DNA from: Pseudomonadota bacterium
GTDB taxonomy: Bacteria; Pseudomonadota; Alphaproteobacteria; Rhodobacterales; Rhodobacteraceae
DNA length: 64,000 nt
NCBI GenBank assembly: GCA_020161615.1
Contig: JAIUPD010000006.1
Span: forward strand, 186,001 to 250,000
Direction: 5' to 3'
Position numbers and translations under genes: made by a program. This document shows positions 1 to 8,906 of the stretch, piece after piece. Position 1 is the stretch's first letter. Every line of letters starts with the position of its first letter. The notes under the pieces are model-generated. The model was not told where the DNA came from and ran no database searches. It saw only the letters and a list, made by a program, of their open reading frames with translations.

Positions 1-1
1 C

Positions 2-202
2 GGGGTCATCTTCGTGATGACCGTCACCCTGGGCGTGAACACGCCCCCCATCGGCATGAATGTCTTCGTCATCAACTCGATGGCGCGTCATATCGGGTTG
101 GGGCGGATCTATCGCGCCGTGATGCCCTTCGTCGGCGTCGATCTGGTGCGGCTGCTGCTGCTGGTGCTGTTTCCGGCAATCTCACTCTGGCTCGTTTCCT
201 GA
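2..202 (+). CDS. TRAP transporter large permease, C-terminal fragment (window edge)
   Basis: The reading frame is open from base 2 and ends in TGA at 200-202; the start lies outside the window. The visible 66 or so residues carry the typical end of a DctM-type permease: a GVNTPPIGMN motif in the penultimate membrane hairpin, then a hydrophobic segment (VDLVRLLLLVLFPAISLWL). The same motif recurs in the permeases ending at 50387 and 30814 (GMITPPIGMN, GMITPPFGMN), so the family assignment is secure. It is the sodium-driven translocating subunit in the inner membrane. The M20 hydrolase begins 16 bases downstream on the same strand, so transporter and hydrolase are probably co-transcribed. Confidence 0.9.
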   Translation, partial: GVIFVMTVTLGVNTPPIGMNVFVINSMARHIGLGRIYRAVMPFVGVDLVRLLLLVLFPAISLWLVS

Positions 203-218
203 CAATCGAGGTCCTGTC

Positions 219-1511
219 ATGTCCAACCCCCGTTCCGAAACCCTGACCGAGCGCCTCGACCGCCGTGCCGATGAGATCTTCGAGCGGATGATCGCCTGGC
301 GACGCGATTTCCACGCCAACCCCGAGCTGGGCAACCAGGAAATCCGCACCGCGGGCATTGTCGCCGAGCATCTGGAGCGGCTGGGCTTCGACGAGGTGCG
401 GCGCAATCGGGGGGGTAGCACGGGGGTGATCGGCATCCTGAAGGGCGGCCAGCCCGGCCCCTGCGTCGCGCTGCGCGCGGATATGGACGCGCTGCCGGTG
501 CGCGAGGCGACGGGGCTCGACTTTGCCTCGGTCAAGACCGGACTCTGGGGCGGCGAGACGGTGCCGATCATGCATGCCTGCGGCCATGACGCCCATACCG
601 CGGTGCAGATGGCCGTGGCCGAGATCCTCGCCGCCGAGCGCGATGCGCTGAGGGGCAGCGTGATGCTGGTCTTCCAGCCCGCCGAGGAAGGCGCCGAGCC
701 TGATTGGCAGGGGCCGTCCGGCGCCGCGCGGCTGGTCGCGGACGGCGAATTCGACGACCCGAAGCCCGACGCCTTCTTCTGCTTCCACGTCCTGCAGGAC
801 GAGCGTCCCGGCACCGCCGGGGAAATCCGCGTTCATGAGGGCGACGGCACCTATGCGATGAACCTGATGCGGATCAAGATCCACGGGCGGGGTGGCCACG
901 GCGCCTTTCCCTGGCGCACGGTCGATCCGCTGCTGATCGGGGCGCAGATCCTGACCGCGCTGCAGGCGATTCCGGCCAAGAACGTCAATGTCAACGAGAA
1001 CGCCGTCACCCTGTCGATCGGCATCTTCAAGGGTGGCAGCAAGTTCAACGTGATCCCCGAAACGGCCGAGATGGAGGGCGCGCTGCGTTTCACCGATCCC
1101 GCAACCGGCCCCTATCTGGAAAGCCGGGTCGAGGCCGTCTGCCGCGGCATCGCCGAGGCCGCGGGCGGGCGGGCCGAGGTCGATTGGTACATGCGCGTCC
1201 CGCTGATGCACAACGATCCGGCACTGGTGCGGCGGATGCGGCCCTCGCTGGACCGGGCGGCCCCGGCGGACAAGCCGGTGGTCGAGGTCGATAATTGCTT
1301 CCTGGACGATGTGTCGAACTTTTCGGCCATCGCACCACTTCTGTTCTTCACCGTGGGCGTGGGCCTGGACGAGGCCGACACCGCACGCTCGGGGTTCCAC
1401 CATGAGCCAACGTTTCAGGTCAACGAGGCCGGGTTGAAGACGGCGCTCAAGGCGATGGTCAACCTCGCCGTCGACTACGCGGGGGCGTCATTGAAGAACG
1501 ACCCCGCCTGA
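219..1511 (+). CDS. M20D-family metallo-amidohydrolase (hippurate hydrolase-like)
   Basis: 430 residues, the usual length for the M20D aminoacylase/hippuricase group, which hydrolyses N-acyl amino acids with a binuclear metal centre. Visible signatures are ALRADMDALPV (about 84-94), the metal-binding HACGHDAHT (119-127) with its cysteine, and QPAEEG (153-158) carrying the catalytic glutamate pair. GRGGHGAFPWRTVDP lies at the start of the dimerisation lid; the commoner form has PH where this has PW. A GAGG element 8 bases before the ATG supports this start. It follows the TRAP permease directly and converges with the phosphotriesterase-family gene 2 bases away. The substrate (N-acyl amino acid, peptide-like or auxin-conjugate-like) cannot be read from sequence. 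Confidence 0.9.
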   Translation: MSNPRSETLTERLDRRADEIFERMIAWRRDFHANPELGNQEIRTAGIVAEHLERLGFDEVRRNRGGSTGVIGILKGGQPGPCVALRADMDALPVREATGLDFASVKTGLWGGETVPIMHACGHDAHTAVQMAVAEILAAERDALRGSVMLVFQPAEEGAEPDWQGPSGAARLVADGEFDDPKPDAFFCFHVLQDERPGTAGEIRVHEGDGTYAMNLMRIKIHGRGGHGAFPWRTVDPLLIGAQILTALQAIPAKNVNVNENAVTLSIGIFKGGSKFNVIPETAEMEGALRFTDPATGPYLESRVEAVCRGIAEAAGGRAEVDWYMRVPLMHNDPALVRRMRPSLDRAAPADKPVVEVDNCFLDDVSNFSAIAPLLFFTVGVGLDEADTARSGFHHEPTFQVNEAGLKTALKAMVNLAVDYAGASLKNDPA

Positions 1512-1513
1512 GT

Positions 1514-2560
1514 TCAGACCAGGGTCAGCAGCCGCGCCGGGTTGGCGATCAGGATATGGTCGACCTCGGCCTGGTCGAAACCTCGGCGCAGCATCAGCGG
1601 CACGACATTGGCAAAGATGTGCTGGAAGCCATGGCCGCCGAAGCGTTCCAGCCGGCCCTTGGTGCAGACATCGTGGCTGATCAGGATCTGGTCCAGATGC
1701 CCCCGGCCCGCCAGTTTGCGCAGCCAGCGGATGCGGGTCGCGTCATTGGGCAGGTCGATGTCGGGGTTGGGCCAGTAATAGCTCGTCTCCCAGCCGAAGA
1801 GGTCGTATTCCAGCACTGCACCGGTATCGGCCAGGCGGAAGAGCGTGTCCTCGTCAAAGATGGTCCGGTCGATATGGCTGAGGATCAGCCGGTCCATCGG
1901 GCCACCCCGCGCCGCCACGAAATCCGCGACCTCCTGCGGCTGGTCGGCATCGCGCCCGGGATGGACATTGAGCGAGGCGCCGGTCGCCTGCTGCGCCACG
2001 ACGGCGGCTTCCATCACCTTCTTCTCGCGCTCGGTCCAGGGTGACTGGCAGCCGATCTCGCCGATGATCCCCGCCTTGACGTCGGTGCCCCAGGCGCCGA
2101 CCAGCAACTGGTCGGTGATCTGGGCGATCAGTTGATCGACGCTCATCTCCTCCGTCTCGGCCAGTTGATATTGCTCGACATAATGGCCCGCGCCCATGAC
2201 GATGGGCACGCCCGTCTCCTCGGCCATCCGCCGCAGCATCAGGGGCCGCGGCCCGAGCCCGCCCACCGTCAGATCGACCACCGCGCCGCCGCCCGCGCGC
2301 GCCATCTCCTCGATCTCGGCCCGGACCACGGCGAAATCGTCGATGCGGTAATTGTCGGTGAAATGCCCCTGGCCGTATCGCGCCCGGAAGCAGTTGCAGA
2401 GATCGACGGCCGAATCGGTCACGCCCTCCGGCAGGGTCTCGCCCCGAAAGGCGGGCGGGTTCAGGTCGATGAAGAGATGCTCGTGCATCAGCGTCGCGCC
2501 CAGCGTCGCGGGGTCGATCAGGCCGGTAACGCTTTGCACCTTGCCGCGGCGGTCAGTCAT
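1514..2560 (-). CDS. Phosphotriesterase-family metal-dependent hydrolase
   Basis: 348 residues, matching the phosphotriesterase/Php amidohydrolase family (TIM barrel, binuclear metal). Metal-ligand motifs are visible: HEH at 26-28, a glutamate in GIIGEIG (E168) where true phosphotriesterases have a carboxylated lysine, H200 in NVHPG, H229 in SHID, and the final aspartate in ISHD. The glutamate is typical of the Php/lactonase-like branch rather than organophosphate hydrolases, so ester, lactone or amide hydrolysis is more likely than phosphotriester cleavage. It is the last gene of a seven-gene leftward operon; its ATG overlaps the stop of the upstream GTPase gene by 4 bases. Confidence 0.85.
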   Translation of the reverse strand: MTDRRGKVQSVTGLIDPATLGATLMHEHLFIDLNPPAFRGETLPEGVTDSAVDLCNCFRARYGQGHFTDNYRIDDFAVVRAEIEEMARAGGGAVVDLTVGGLGPRPLMLRRMAEETGVPIVMGAGHYVEQYQLAETEEMSVDQLIAQITDQLLVGAWGTDVKAGIIGEIGCQSPWTEREKKVMEAAVVAQQATGASLNVHPGRDADQPQEVADFVAARGGPMDRLILSHIDRTIFDEDTLFRLADTGAVLEYDLFGWETSYYWPNPDIDLPNDATRIRWLRKLAGRGHLDQILISHDVCTKGRLERFGGHGFQHIFANVVPLMLRRGFDQAEVDHILIANPARLLTLV

Positions 2561-3519
2561 GGCTGTCCTCTCTCTGCCAGTTCTTCAAGCCGGGCCCGAG
2601 CAGGCTCGGGGTCGAAACTCGCCCGGTCGCCGATCAAGACCAGCCGGCAGCCCCTGTCCTGTCCGGCCGCGGGCTCGAAGGTGGCCCGTCGACCGACCAT
2701 CTGGAAGAGCAGCGGCGCCCCCGGTCTTTCGCGCAACGAGATGAAGCCCTTGGCCCGGTAGAGCCCGGGCGCCAGATCCTCCATCAGCCGCTGGAAGCCG
2801 TTGAAGGGCAGGGCGCCCGGACTGCTCCATTCCAGCGCGACGAAGCGTCCGGCATCCTGCACCGGCTCGTCTTCGAGCGGGGGGAAGAGCCTGACGTTGC
2901 CGCCGCTGCCCGCCCCCGGGCCGATCCCGGGAAAGAGCAGGTCCAGCGGCAGGGGCTCGCGCGCGTCGACGCTGCGCAGGCGGAACTCCGCCCCCAGCTT
3001 CAGCATCAGGGCCGAGAGATCCTCGTCCTCGGCCTTGGCCAGCAAGGCAAAATCCGAACCCCGGGCCTGCGCCCGCCAGATCGGATCCTGCATCCGCGCC
3101 GGTGTTTCGGCCAGATCCGGGACATCGACGATGCAGATCGTACAATCGAGCCGCACATGCGCCCAGAGCACCGGATCAACCAGCGCCTGCGCGATCCCGC
3201 GCGGGTCCGAGACACCCGAGGCCTCGATCACGATGGCTTCGGGTTCGTGCGCCAGCACCTGTTTCAGCGCCCGCAGCAGGTCGCCCTGCAGGCTGCAGCA
3301 GATGCAGCCGTTCTCCAGCCCGACGACGGTATCGGCCTGCCCTTCGATCAGCGCAACATCGAGGTTGATGGCGCCGAAATCGTTGACGATGGCGGCGATG
3401 CGGCGGTGACCGCTGCTGAGCAGGCGGTTGATGAAGGTGGTCTTGCCCGCCCCCAGAAAGCCGGTGACGACCAGAACCGGCACGGCGGCCGGAAGGGGCG
3501 CTTCTTCGGTGCCGCTCAT
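2557..3519 (-). CDS. G3E-family GTPase (CobW/COG0523 metallochaperone-like)
   Basis: 320 residues. The N terminus has the P-loop VTGFLGAGKTT (18-28) and the G3E-specific CxCC metal-binding motif in GCICCSLQGDL (C72, C74, C75), followed by EASGVSDP. The C-terminal third has the CobW_C character (a GLYRAKGFI stretch). Members of this family couple GTP hydrolysis to delivery of zinc, cobalt, nickel or iron to client enzymes. Here the gene overlaps both neighbours by 4 bases and sits between two metal-dependent amidohydrolases (phosphotriesterase-family and D-aminoacylase-like), which suggests they are its clients. That link is inference from position only. Confidence 0.9.
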   Translation of the reverse strand: MSGTEEAPLPAAVPVLVVTGFLGAGKTTFINRLLSSGHRRIAAIVNDFGAINLDVALIEGQADTVVGLENGCICCSLQGDLLRALKQVLAHEPEAIVIEASGVSDPRGIAQALVDPVLWAHVRLDCTICIVDVPDLAETPARMQDPIWRAQARGSDFALLAKAEDEDLSALMLKLGAEFRLRSVDAREPLPLDLLFPGIGPGAGSGGNVRLFPPLEDEPVQDAGRFVALEWSSPGALPFNGFQRLMEDLAPGLYRAKGFISLRERPGAPLLFQMVGRRATFEPAAGQDRGCRLVLIGDRASFDPEPARARLEELAERGQP

Positions 3520-5027
3520 CTCGGCAAACCCCGGCCCCGGATGGCGCGCCCCGGCGCGGCGCTTTCGAGCAGCGCGCCGTCGCGGATCACCGGTGTGCCG
3601 TTCACCAGCACATGACGCATCCCCTCGGCCGGCCGGTTCATGGCCCGGAACGTCGCCCGGTCGCGCAAACTTGCCAGATCGAAGGCCACGAGATCGGCGT
3701 CGCAGCCCGCTTGCAGCCGGCCCTTGCGGCGCATCGCTGGCGCGGCGGTTTCAATGATCTGCGTCGGGATCAGCGTGCATTTGGCCAGCGCCTCCATCAG
3801 GTCCAGCCTGCCGCGCTCGCGCACATACTCGCCGATGAACCGGCTGAACGTGCCCGAGGAGCGGGGATGCGACACGGCCTTTTCCGGCAGCGGCCAGTCC
3901 TCGCCCTCGTAGAGCGCGCCGTCCGGCATGACCCAAGGCAGCGCGTCCGAGGCGATGGCGCCGCCGGGATAGAGGACCGAGGCATCGAGCAGGCGCTGAT
4001 GCCCGGCGTCGTTCTCGGTATCGAGGAAATGCCACAGGATGATGTCGCCTGCGTCGCGCTCGGCCGCTTGGCGGACCGCCTCGGCATTGGCGAAACGCTC
4101 GCCCGTACGCAGCAATTCCACCCGGTCATAGGGCGAGCCGGTGCGGCCGGTGAAATCGGGCTGTTGCAGGAAGCCCGCGCTGACCACGGTGGAGCCGGTG
4201 CCATAGGGATAGGCCTCGACCGTGATTGGCAGGCCCTGGGCCTGGGCGCGTTGCAGGACCTGAACCGCGCGTTCGATATCCAGCAGCGAGGTCGAATTCA
4301 GGTGGCAGACATGCATATGCGCGCCGGTGGCACCCGCCAGGCCGATGATCTGCACATAGCTGTCGACCGAACTCGCCGGGTCGATGTTCGAGGCATTGGC
4401 GATATGGGTGAAGGTCACGCTGTCCGCCTCGGCCGCAAGGTCGCAGACCAGCGTAAGCTCCTTGATGCCCGCCCCGGGGGCGTAGCCATTGGGGATGCCG
4501 ATGCCGATGGCGCCCTGGTCCATCGCCGCACGCAGGCGGGCGACGATCTGCCCTGCCTCGACCTCGCTGGCGGCCTCGACCGACCAGCGGCGGTTGTCCG
4601 CGCCCTGTCCCATGCCGATCATGGAGGAAACGGTCGGATCGGGCGGCAGGCCGATCATCACCTCCTGCCGGGCAAAGAGCCAAGCGGCGGAGGTGCCGTA
4701 ATTGCACAGCCGCCGGCGACCTTCCTGCGCCGCGTACCAGCCCGCGACCGGCAGCGCGCCGACCTCGAGCTCCAGCGCGGTGGTCACACCGTCGAAAGCC
4801 AGCATCCGGTCCGCGGCCAGAGACTGCCCATGGGCGTGAATGTCGACGAAGCCGGGCGCGACGATCAGGCCGGTCGCGTCCAGCTCCTCGCGGCCCGGTG
4901 CGAGTCCCTCGCCAATGGCGGCGATCTCGCCGCCCCGCAGCGCCACATCGGCGACCCGGTCAAATCCCGTCTCGGGGTCCATGACCCGCCCGCCGCGGAT
5001 CACGCAGTCGAAAGCCGCCTCGGTCAT
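3516..5027 (-). CDS. N-acyl-D-amino-acid deacylase family amidohydrolase
   Basis: 503 residues, in the D-aminoacylase/COG3653 size range. The N terminus reads as an amidohydrolase beta-sandwich plus barrel entry: IRGGRVMDPETG, then VAPGFVDIHAHGQ with the HxH metal motif at 64-66. Later HVCHLNSTS and the C-terminal GCDADLVAFD also fit. A glutamate-rich ALELEVG stretch replaces the region where classical D-aminoacylases carry a metal-binding cysteine, so the substrate may differ (for example N-acyl-D-glutamate, dipeptide or another cyclic or acylated amide). It is translationally coupled on both sides (4-base overlaps with the aminotransferase and the GTPase). Confidence 0.82.
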   Translation of the reverse strand: MTEAAFDCVIRGGRVMDPETGFDRVADVALRGGEIAAIGEGLAPGREELDATGLIVAPGFVDIHAHGQSLAADRMLAFDGVTTALELEVGALPVAGWYAAQEGRRRLCNYGTSAAWLFARQEVMIGLPPDPTVSSMIGMGQGADNRRWSVEAASEVEAGQIVARLRAAMDQGAIGIGIPNGYAPGAGIKELTLVCDLAAEADSVTFTHIANASNIDPASSVDSYVQIIGLAGATGAHMHVCHLNSTSLLDIERAVQVLQRAQAQGLPITVEAYPYGTGSTVVSAGFLQQPDFTGRTGSPYDRVELLRTGERFANAEAVRQAAERDAGDIILWHFLDTENDAGHQRLLDASVLYPGGAIASDALPWVMPDGALYEGEDWPLPEKAVSHPRSSGTFSRFIGEYVRERGRLDLMEALAKCTLIPTQIIETAAPAMRRKGRLQAGCDADLVAFDLASLRDRATFRAMNRPAEGMRHVLVNGTPVIRDGALLESAAPGRAIRGRGLPR

Positions 5028-6325
5028 ACCCCGATGCCCTGTTCCAGCGCCGCCGTGAAGCCCGCGAGTTCCGCCTCTCCAACCGCGAAGGACAGGGCCA
5101 TCAGCCCGCGCGCCGCGAAGTAATAGCCACGTTCCTGCATCGTGAGATGCAGAAGCGCCAGCAGCTTCTGATCCCCCGCGCGGCCGAGGCCGCTGTCGGG
5201 ATGGATGTTCATGATCGCGCCCATGCCGGTGACGCGGAAGGGCAGGGCGCGCGCGGCGAAGAGCGCGGTGAGCGTGGCGCGAAGCGCCTCGCCCCGGGCA
5301 TAGAGCGCTTCGAGCGCGTCTGCCGTCAGATAGGTGTCGATCGCCGCCACCCCGGCCGCCATGGTCAGGCTGTTGTTGTTGAACGTGCCCGCATGGGGCA
5401 GGGCGCCGGGGCGGGCGGGGTTGAAATGGTCCATGATCTCGGCCCGGCCGCCGAAGGCGCCGAAGGCCAGCCCGCCGCCGAAGAATTTGCCCACGGTGGT
5501 CATGTCGGGGATGATCCCCAGCCGCGCCTGCGCGCCGCCCAGGCTCATGCGCGCGGTCTGCACCTCGTCGAAAATGAGATACGCCCCATGCGCGCTGGCC
5601 AGCCGGCGCAGCGCCTGCAGGAAGGCCGGATCGCCCGGGATGCAGCCGCCCGCGCCCAGCATCGGCTCGACCAGAATGCAGGCGATCTCGGCACCACGGG
5701 CCGTGAACTCGGCCTCGGCAGCGGCGATGTCGTTGTAGGGCAGGCAGGCATAGTCGAAGGGCACGTTGACCGGCGAGCCGCCACCGGCGAAGGTCAGGAA
5801 ACCGCCGTGATAACCGCCGTTGAACACGACGATCCTGTCGCGCCCGGTGATGCGCCGCGCGGCGGTCACGGCCATGAGATTGGCCTCGGTCCCGGAATTG
5901 GCGAAGCGCACCCGGTCCATCGACGGGAAGCGCGCGCAGAGGCGTTCGGCCAGCGCGACCTCGTAGGGCGTGTGCGAGGACAGGTTGATGCCCCGCGCAT
6001 GCGCATCGGCCACCGCCCGGGCCAGCACGGGCGAGGAATGGCCGAAGATACCCGCGGTGAATTCACCCAAAAGGTCAACATACTCATGCCCGTCCACGTC
6101 ACGAATCCGGCACCCCGCGCCGCTTTCGATGCAGAGCGGGAAGGGTTCGGACCAGAGCGAGGAGCGGGTGTTGCCGCCGGGCAGTACCTGTCGGGCGCGG
6201 TCGAGCGCGGCGGCGCTGCCGGGATTACGCGCGACATAGGCGGCACGGGCGGCAGCATAGGCGGCCTCCACGCGGGCGGCGTCGATCCGGTGAGCGGGCT
6301 TCGGGGTGACATGAAGGGGTGTCAT
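5024..6325 (-). CDS. Class III aminotransferase (glutamate-1-semialdehyde aminotransferase-like)
   Basis: 433 residues from the ATG at 6325, chosen because AAAGGAT lies upstream and a longer open frame to 7303 runs through the neighbouring gene. PLP fold-type I signatures are clear: NSGTEAN (about 143-149), FDEVQT (252-257) with the PLP-binding aspartate, and the Schiff-base lysine K280 in TVGKFFGGG. It resembles the HemL-like catabolic aminotransferases that act on beta- or omega-amino or D-amino acids rather than the housekeeping HemL. It starts 17 bases after the stop of the D-amino-acid-dehydrogenase-like gene and overlaps the amidohydrolase by 4 bases. Confidence 0.88.
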   Translation of the reverse strand: MTPLHVTPKPAHRIDAARVEAAYAAARAAYVARNPGSAAALDRARQVLPGGNTRSSLWSEPFPLCIESGAGCRIRDVDGHEYVDLLGEFTAGIFGHSSPVLARAVADAHARGINLSSHTPYEVALAERLCARFPSMDRVRFANSGTEANLMAVTAARRITGRDRIVVFNGGYHGGFLTFAGGGSPVNVPFDYACLPYNDIAAAEAEFTARGAEIACILVEPMLGAGGCIPGDPAFLQALRRLASAHGAYLIFDEVQTARMSLGGAQARLGIIPDMTTVGKFFGGGLAFGAFGGRAEIMDHFNPARPGALPHAGTFNNNSLTMAAGVAAIDTYLTADALEALYARGEALRATLTALFAARALPFRVTGMGAIMNIHPDSGLGRAGDQKLLALLHLTMQERGYYFAARGLMALSFAVGEAELAGFTAALEQGIGV

Positions 6326-6342
6326 CTGACCATCCTTTGCCG

Positions 6343-7578
6343 TCAGGCAAGTTGCGCGGCCGGGGCCAGCGCGTCGTGGAGCGGGGTTGTAGCGCCGGTC
6401 ATGACCTCGGTCAGCAGCGCGGCGGTGGTCGGCCCCAGGGTGAATCCCTGATGGCCATGTCCGAAATTGACCCAGAGGCCGGTCTGGCCCGGCACCCGGC
6501 CAACCATCGGCAGCATGCCCGGCAGGCAGGGGCGCGTTCCGAACCACGGCGGGGCCTCGGCACGCCGGCCCAGCTCGATCAGATCGCCGATCTGCCGCTC
6601 GGCACGGCTCAGCTGCCGGGGATTGCCCGGCGCGTCCTGCGCCACCAGCGCAGCGCCGGTGGTCATCCGCAACCCCTGCCGCATGGCCGAAATCACCACG
6701 CCATTGTCGGCGTCGAGGAACGGGCGGCGCGGCCTGAGCGGCGCGTCGTAATGCGCGTGATAGCCGCGTTTCAGCACCATCGGCACCCGCAGTCCAAAGC
6801 GGCGCAGCGCGGCACCGGTCCAAGGGCCGAGGCAGAGGACAGTCTGCGCCGCCTCGATCGGACCATCGGGCCCCGTCAGGCGCCAACCCGAACCAGTCGC
6901 CGCAAGCATACCCGCATCGGCAAGAACGACACGCCCGCCACGCCGCTCGAAAAGATCGGCATAGGCCCGGGTCAACGCCCCCGGGTCGGCCGCGCTCCAG
7001 CTGCCGGTGTAATGCACCACCCCGGCGGGGGCGGATGTCAGCGCGGGTTCCTCGCGCAGCCATTCCGTGCCGGCATAGGCCCGGGAAGAGACCCCATAGC
7101 GCTGCGCCAGCCGCTCGGCAGTCGCGGCCTCGGCCTCGAATGCGGCCTGGCGGCGGAAGACCAGCGCCAATCCCTCGCGGCTGATCAGGTTCTCGCTGCC
7201 CGAGGCCGCGATCAGCGGGGCATGGTCGGCGGTGGCGCGGCCGGTAAGCTGGGCGTAAAGCGCGGCGGCTTTCGCATGGCGAGCGGGCGCCGAGGCCCGC
7301 CAATACTGCCAGAGAGCGGGCGCCATGCGTGTCAGCCCTGCCGGCGACCAGACCAGATCGTTCGACAGGCCTAGCCCGTAGCGCAGCAACTGGCCGGGCG
7401 CGCGGGGCATGGCATAGGGTTCGGCGGCTTCGACCTGGATCACCCCGGCGTTGCCGAAGCTGGTCTCGCGCCCCGGCGCGGTCCGGTCGGCCAGCGTGAC
7501 CGCATGGCCCTGCGCCTGCAACGCCAGCGCGGTGGAAACGCCCACCATCCCGGCGCCCAGCACCAATATCTCGGACAT
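6343..7578 (-). CDS. FAD-dependent oxidoreductase, D-amino-acid dehydrogenase (DadA)-like
   Basis: 411 residues from the ATG at 7578, preceded by GAAAGGAC; an upstream in-frame extension overlaps RidA and is rejected. The N terminus is a Rossmann FAD-binding motif (VLGAGMVGVSTAL, 6-18), followed by TSFGNAGV, a DadA-group signature. The C-terminal part has LPMVGR and LWVNFGHGHQG, also typical of DadA/GlpO-type flavoproteins. The expected reaction is oxidation of a D- or secondary amine to an imine/oxoacid with electrons to a quinone. The next gene upstream is RidA, which removes reactive enamine/imine intermediates, supporting an amino-acid-oxidising role. Confidence 0.88.
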   Translation of the reverse strand: MSEILVLGAGMVGVSTALALQAQGHAVTLADRTAPGRETSFGNAGVIQVEAAEPYAMPRAPGQLLRYGLGLSNDLVWSPAGLTRMAPALWQYWRASAPARHAKAAALYAQLTGRATADHAPLIAASGSENLISREGLALVFRRQAAFEAEAATAERLAQRYGVSSRAYAGTEWLREEPALTSAPAGVVHYTGSWSAADPGALTRAYADLFERRGGRVVLADAGMLAATGSGWRLTGPDGPIEAAQTVLCLGPWTGAALRRFGLRVPMVLKRGYHAHYDAPLRPRRPFLDADNGVVISAMRQGLRMTTGAALVAQDAPGNPRQLSRAERQIGDLIELGRRAEAPPWFGTRPCLPGMLPMVGRVPGQTGLWVNFGHGHQGFTLGPTTAALLTEVMTGATTPLHDALAPAAQLA

Positions 7579-7622
7579 GACGTGTCCTTTCGGCGTAACC
7601 GCCGCGCCCGGGGCGCGGTCGA

Positions 7623-7967
7623 TCAGGCTTCGGCGATGACGGTGATCTCGACCTTGGCGTCGATCATCAGATCGGTGCGGACGGTCGTGCGAACCGGCAG
7701 GGGATCGGAGAAAACGCTGCCATAGACCGCGTTGAACTCGGCGAAATCGTCGGCATCGGTCAGATAGCAGGTGCAGGACACCACATTGGCAAGCCCCAGC
7801 CCCTCGGCTTCCAGCGTGGCCTTGATCCGGTTCAGGCAATTGCGGGTCTGCGCCGCGATTCCGGCCGGCAGGCTGCCGTCGGCCTCGAAGCCCAGCTCGC
7901 CGGACAGATAGACGGTGGAGCCGATACGGCGGACCTTGGAGAAGGGCAGTTTGGGACGTTGGGTCAT
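7623..7967 (-). CDS. RidA/YjgF-family enamine/imine deaminase
   Basis: 114 residues, one full RidA domain. Family features visible are VYLSGELGF near the N terminus, TRNCLNRIKATLEAEG, VVSCTCYLTD, and the C-terminal VRTTVRTDLMIDAKVEITVIA. The family hydrolyses 2-aminoacrylate-like enamines and imines. The typical catalytic arginine lies in the PVRTTVR stretch (R at about 96-99). The gene overlaps the stop of the TetR regulator by 4 bases and lies 44 bases upstream of the flavoprotein whose imine products it probably clears. Confidence 0.93.
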   Translation of the reverse strand: MTQRPKLPFSKVRRIGSTVYLSGELGFEADGSLPAGIAAQTRNCLNRIKATLEAEGLGLANVVSCTCYLTDADDFAEFNAVYGSVFSDPLPVRTTVRTDLMIDAKVEITVIAEA

Positions 7968-8740
7968 CGGGGGCCTTTCGGTTCGGGGTGGGGTTCACGG
8001 TTGGGGGACGGCTTCGGCGCGCGCGCCGAGAGGCCTTCGATCAGCAGATCGAGCAGAAAGTCGAAGCTGCTGGCGTAGGAGACGTGTTTGCCGTTCTCCC
8101 AGCGCAGGACGAAGATCCGGTTCATGAAATCGGGCAGCACCGCATGGGTGAAGGGGAAGCGGTCCGCGTCGATCTCGGCCACGCGCCGCGCGAACAGCGC
8201 CTCCCATTCGTTGGCCTTGTCGTCGGGGGCCGGCGCGAATTCCATGGTCACGAAGCCGCAAAGACCGCCGATCAGCGCGTTGAACGCGTCGCGAAGGGCG
8301 GGGCCGCGATAGCCGGCGTCATGCAGTGCGGTCAGCACCGCCTCGACCAGGGCAAGGTTGGCCACGCCGTTCGATTTCAGCTGCGCGCCAAGGAGCGGCG
8401 CGACATTGGCATGGTCGCTGACCGCATCGCGATAGGACAGGAACACCGTCCTCAGGCGGTCCTGCCAGGGCTTGTCGCGCGGCAGGCTCTGGCTGACTTC
8501 GGCCGTGAATCGCGCGGCAATCTCGCCGAAGAGGTCTTCCTTGGTGCCGCCGACATGCCAGTAGATGTTGTTGGGCGACACCCCCAATGCCCGCGCCAGC
8601 TCGCGCATCGAGAAGGCGTGCAGGCCTTTCTCGTCGATCTGCGCGATGGCGGCATCGACGATCCGCTCCTTGGTGAGCCCGACCGAGGCCGCGCGCCCGC
8701 GCAGCCTGGGGTTCTTGCTCGGTGCTGTTGCGTCGCTCAT
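7964..8740 (-). CDS. TetR-family transcriptional regulator
   Basis: 258 residues from the ATG at 8740; a TTG six codons upstream (8758) is an alternative start. The N-terminal helix-turn-helix is plain: TKERIVDAAIAQI, then FSMRELARALGVSPNNIYWH (about 44-63). The long C-terminal ligand domain (about 180 residues) is larger than average. It is the first gene of the leftward amidohydrolase/amino-acid operon and is divergent from a TRAP transporter operon, with both promoters in the 166-base gap. It probably represses both in the absence of a ligand derived from the imported compound; this is inference. Confidence 0.9.
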   Translation of the reverse strand: MSDATAPSKNPRLRGRAASVGLTKERIVDAAIAQIDEKGLHAFSMRELARALGVSPNNIYWHVGGTKEDLFGEIAARFTAEVSQSLPRDKPWQDRLRTVFLSYRDAVSDHANVAPLLGAQLKSNGVANLALVEAVLTALHDAGYRGPALRDAFNALIGGLCGFVTMEFAPAPDDKANEWEALFARRVAEIDADRFPFTHAVLPDFMNRIFVLRWENGKHVSYASSFDFLLDLLIEGLSARAPKPSPNREPHPEPKGPR

Positions 8741-8906
8741 CTCCGGCTCGATGCACAATTTATGGGCATTATCGAATTATTTCTTGCCATAGGGCGCTTT
8801 CTCCCTTCAGTTATAGAACACTGTGCAATTGAAAGATCAACAGAACTCGACACCGGCTGACGCGATTTTCTGATCGCCGCCGTCCAAGCAGACGATAGGG
8901 AGCCCC
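8741..8906. promoter_or_regulatory. Divergent promoter region between TetR operon and TRAP operon
   Basis: An AT-rich gap between two divergent operons. On the minus strand TTGATC and TATAAC are spaced 19 bases apart (8811-8841 region), a possible promoter for the TetR operon. An imperfect inverted repeat, TATGGGCA (8761-8768) and TGCCATA (8785-8791), is a candidate operator close to the regulator start. TAGGGAG just before the GTG at 8907 is the ribosome site of the TRAP permease. All assignments are by eye. Confidence 0.4.

Noticed and set aside
3612-5123. 503-codon open frame on the plus strand
   Set aside because: Mirror of the D-aminoacylase-family gene, of similar length by chance; histidine/arginine-rich translation typical of shadow frames.
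6326-7303. In-frame N-terminal extension of the aminotransferase to 7303
   Set aside because: It runs through the FAD-dependent dehydrogenase gene in another frame; the ATG at 6325 has its own ribosome site.
8752-8831. GCACAATT and GTGCAATT near-repeats in the TetR gap as a TetR operator
   Set aside because: The copies are not a true inverted pair and lie 70 bases apart; not strong enough to call.
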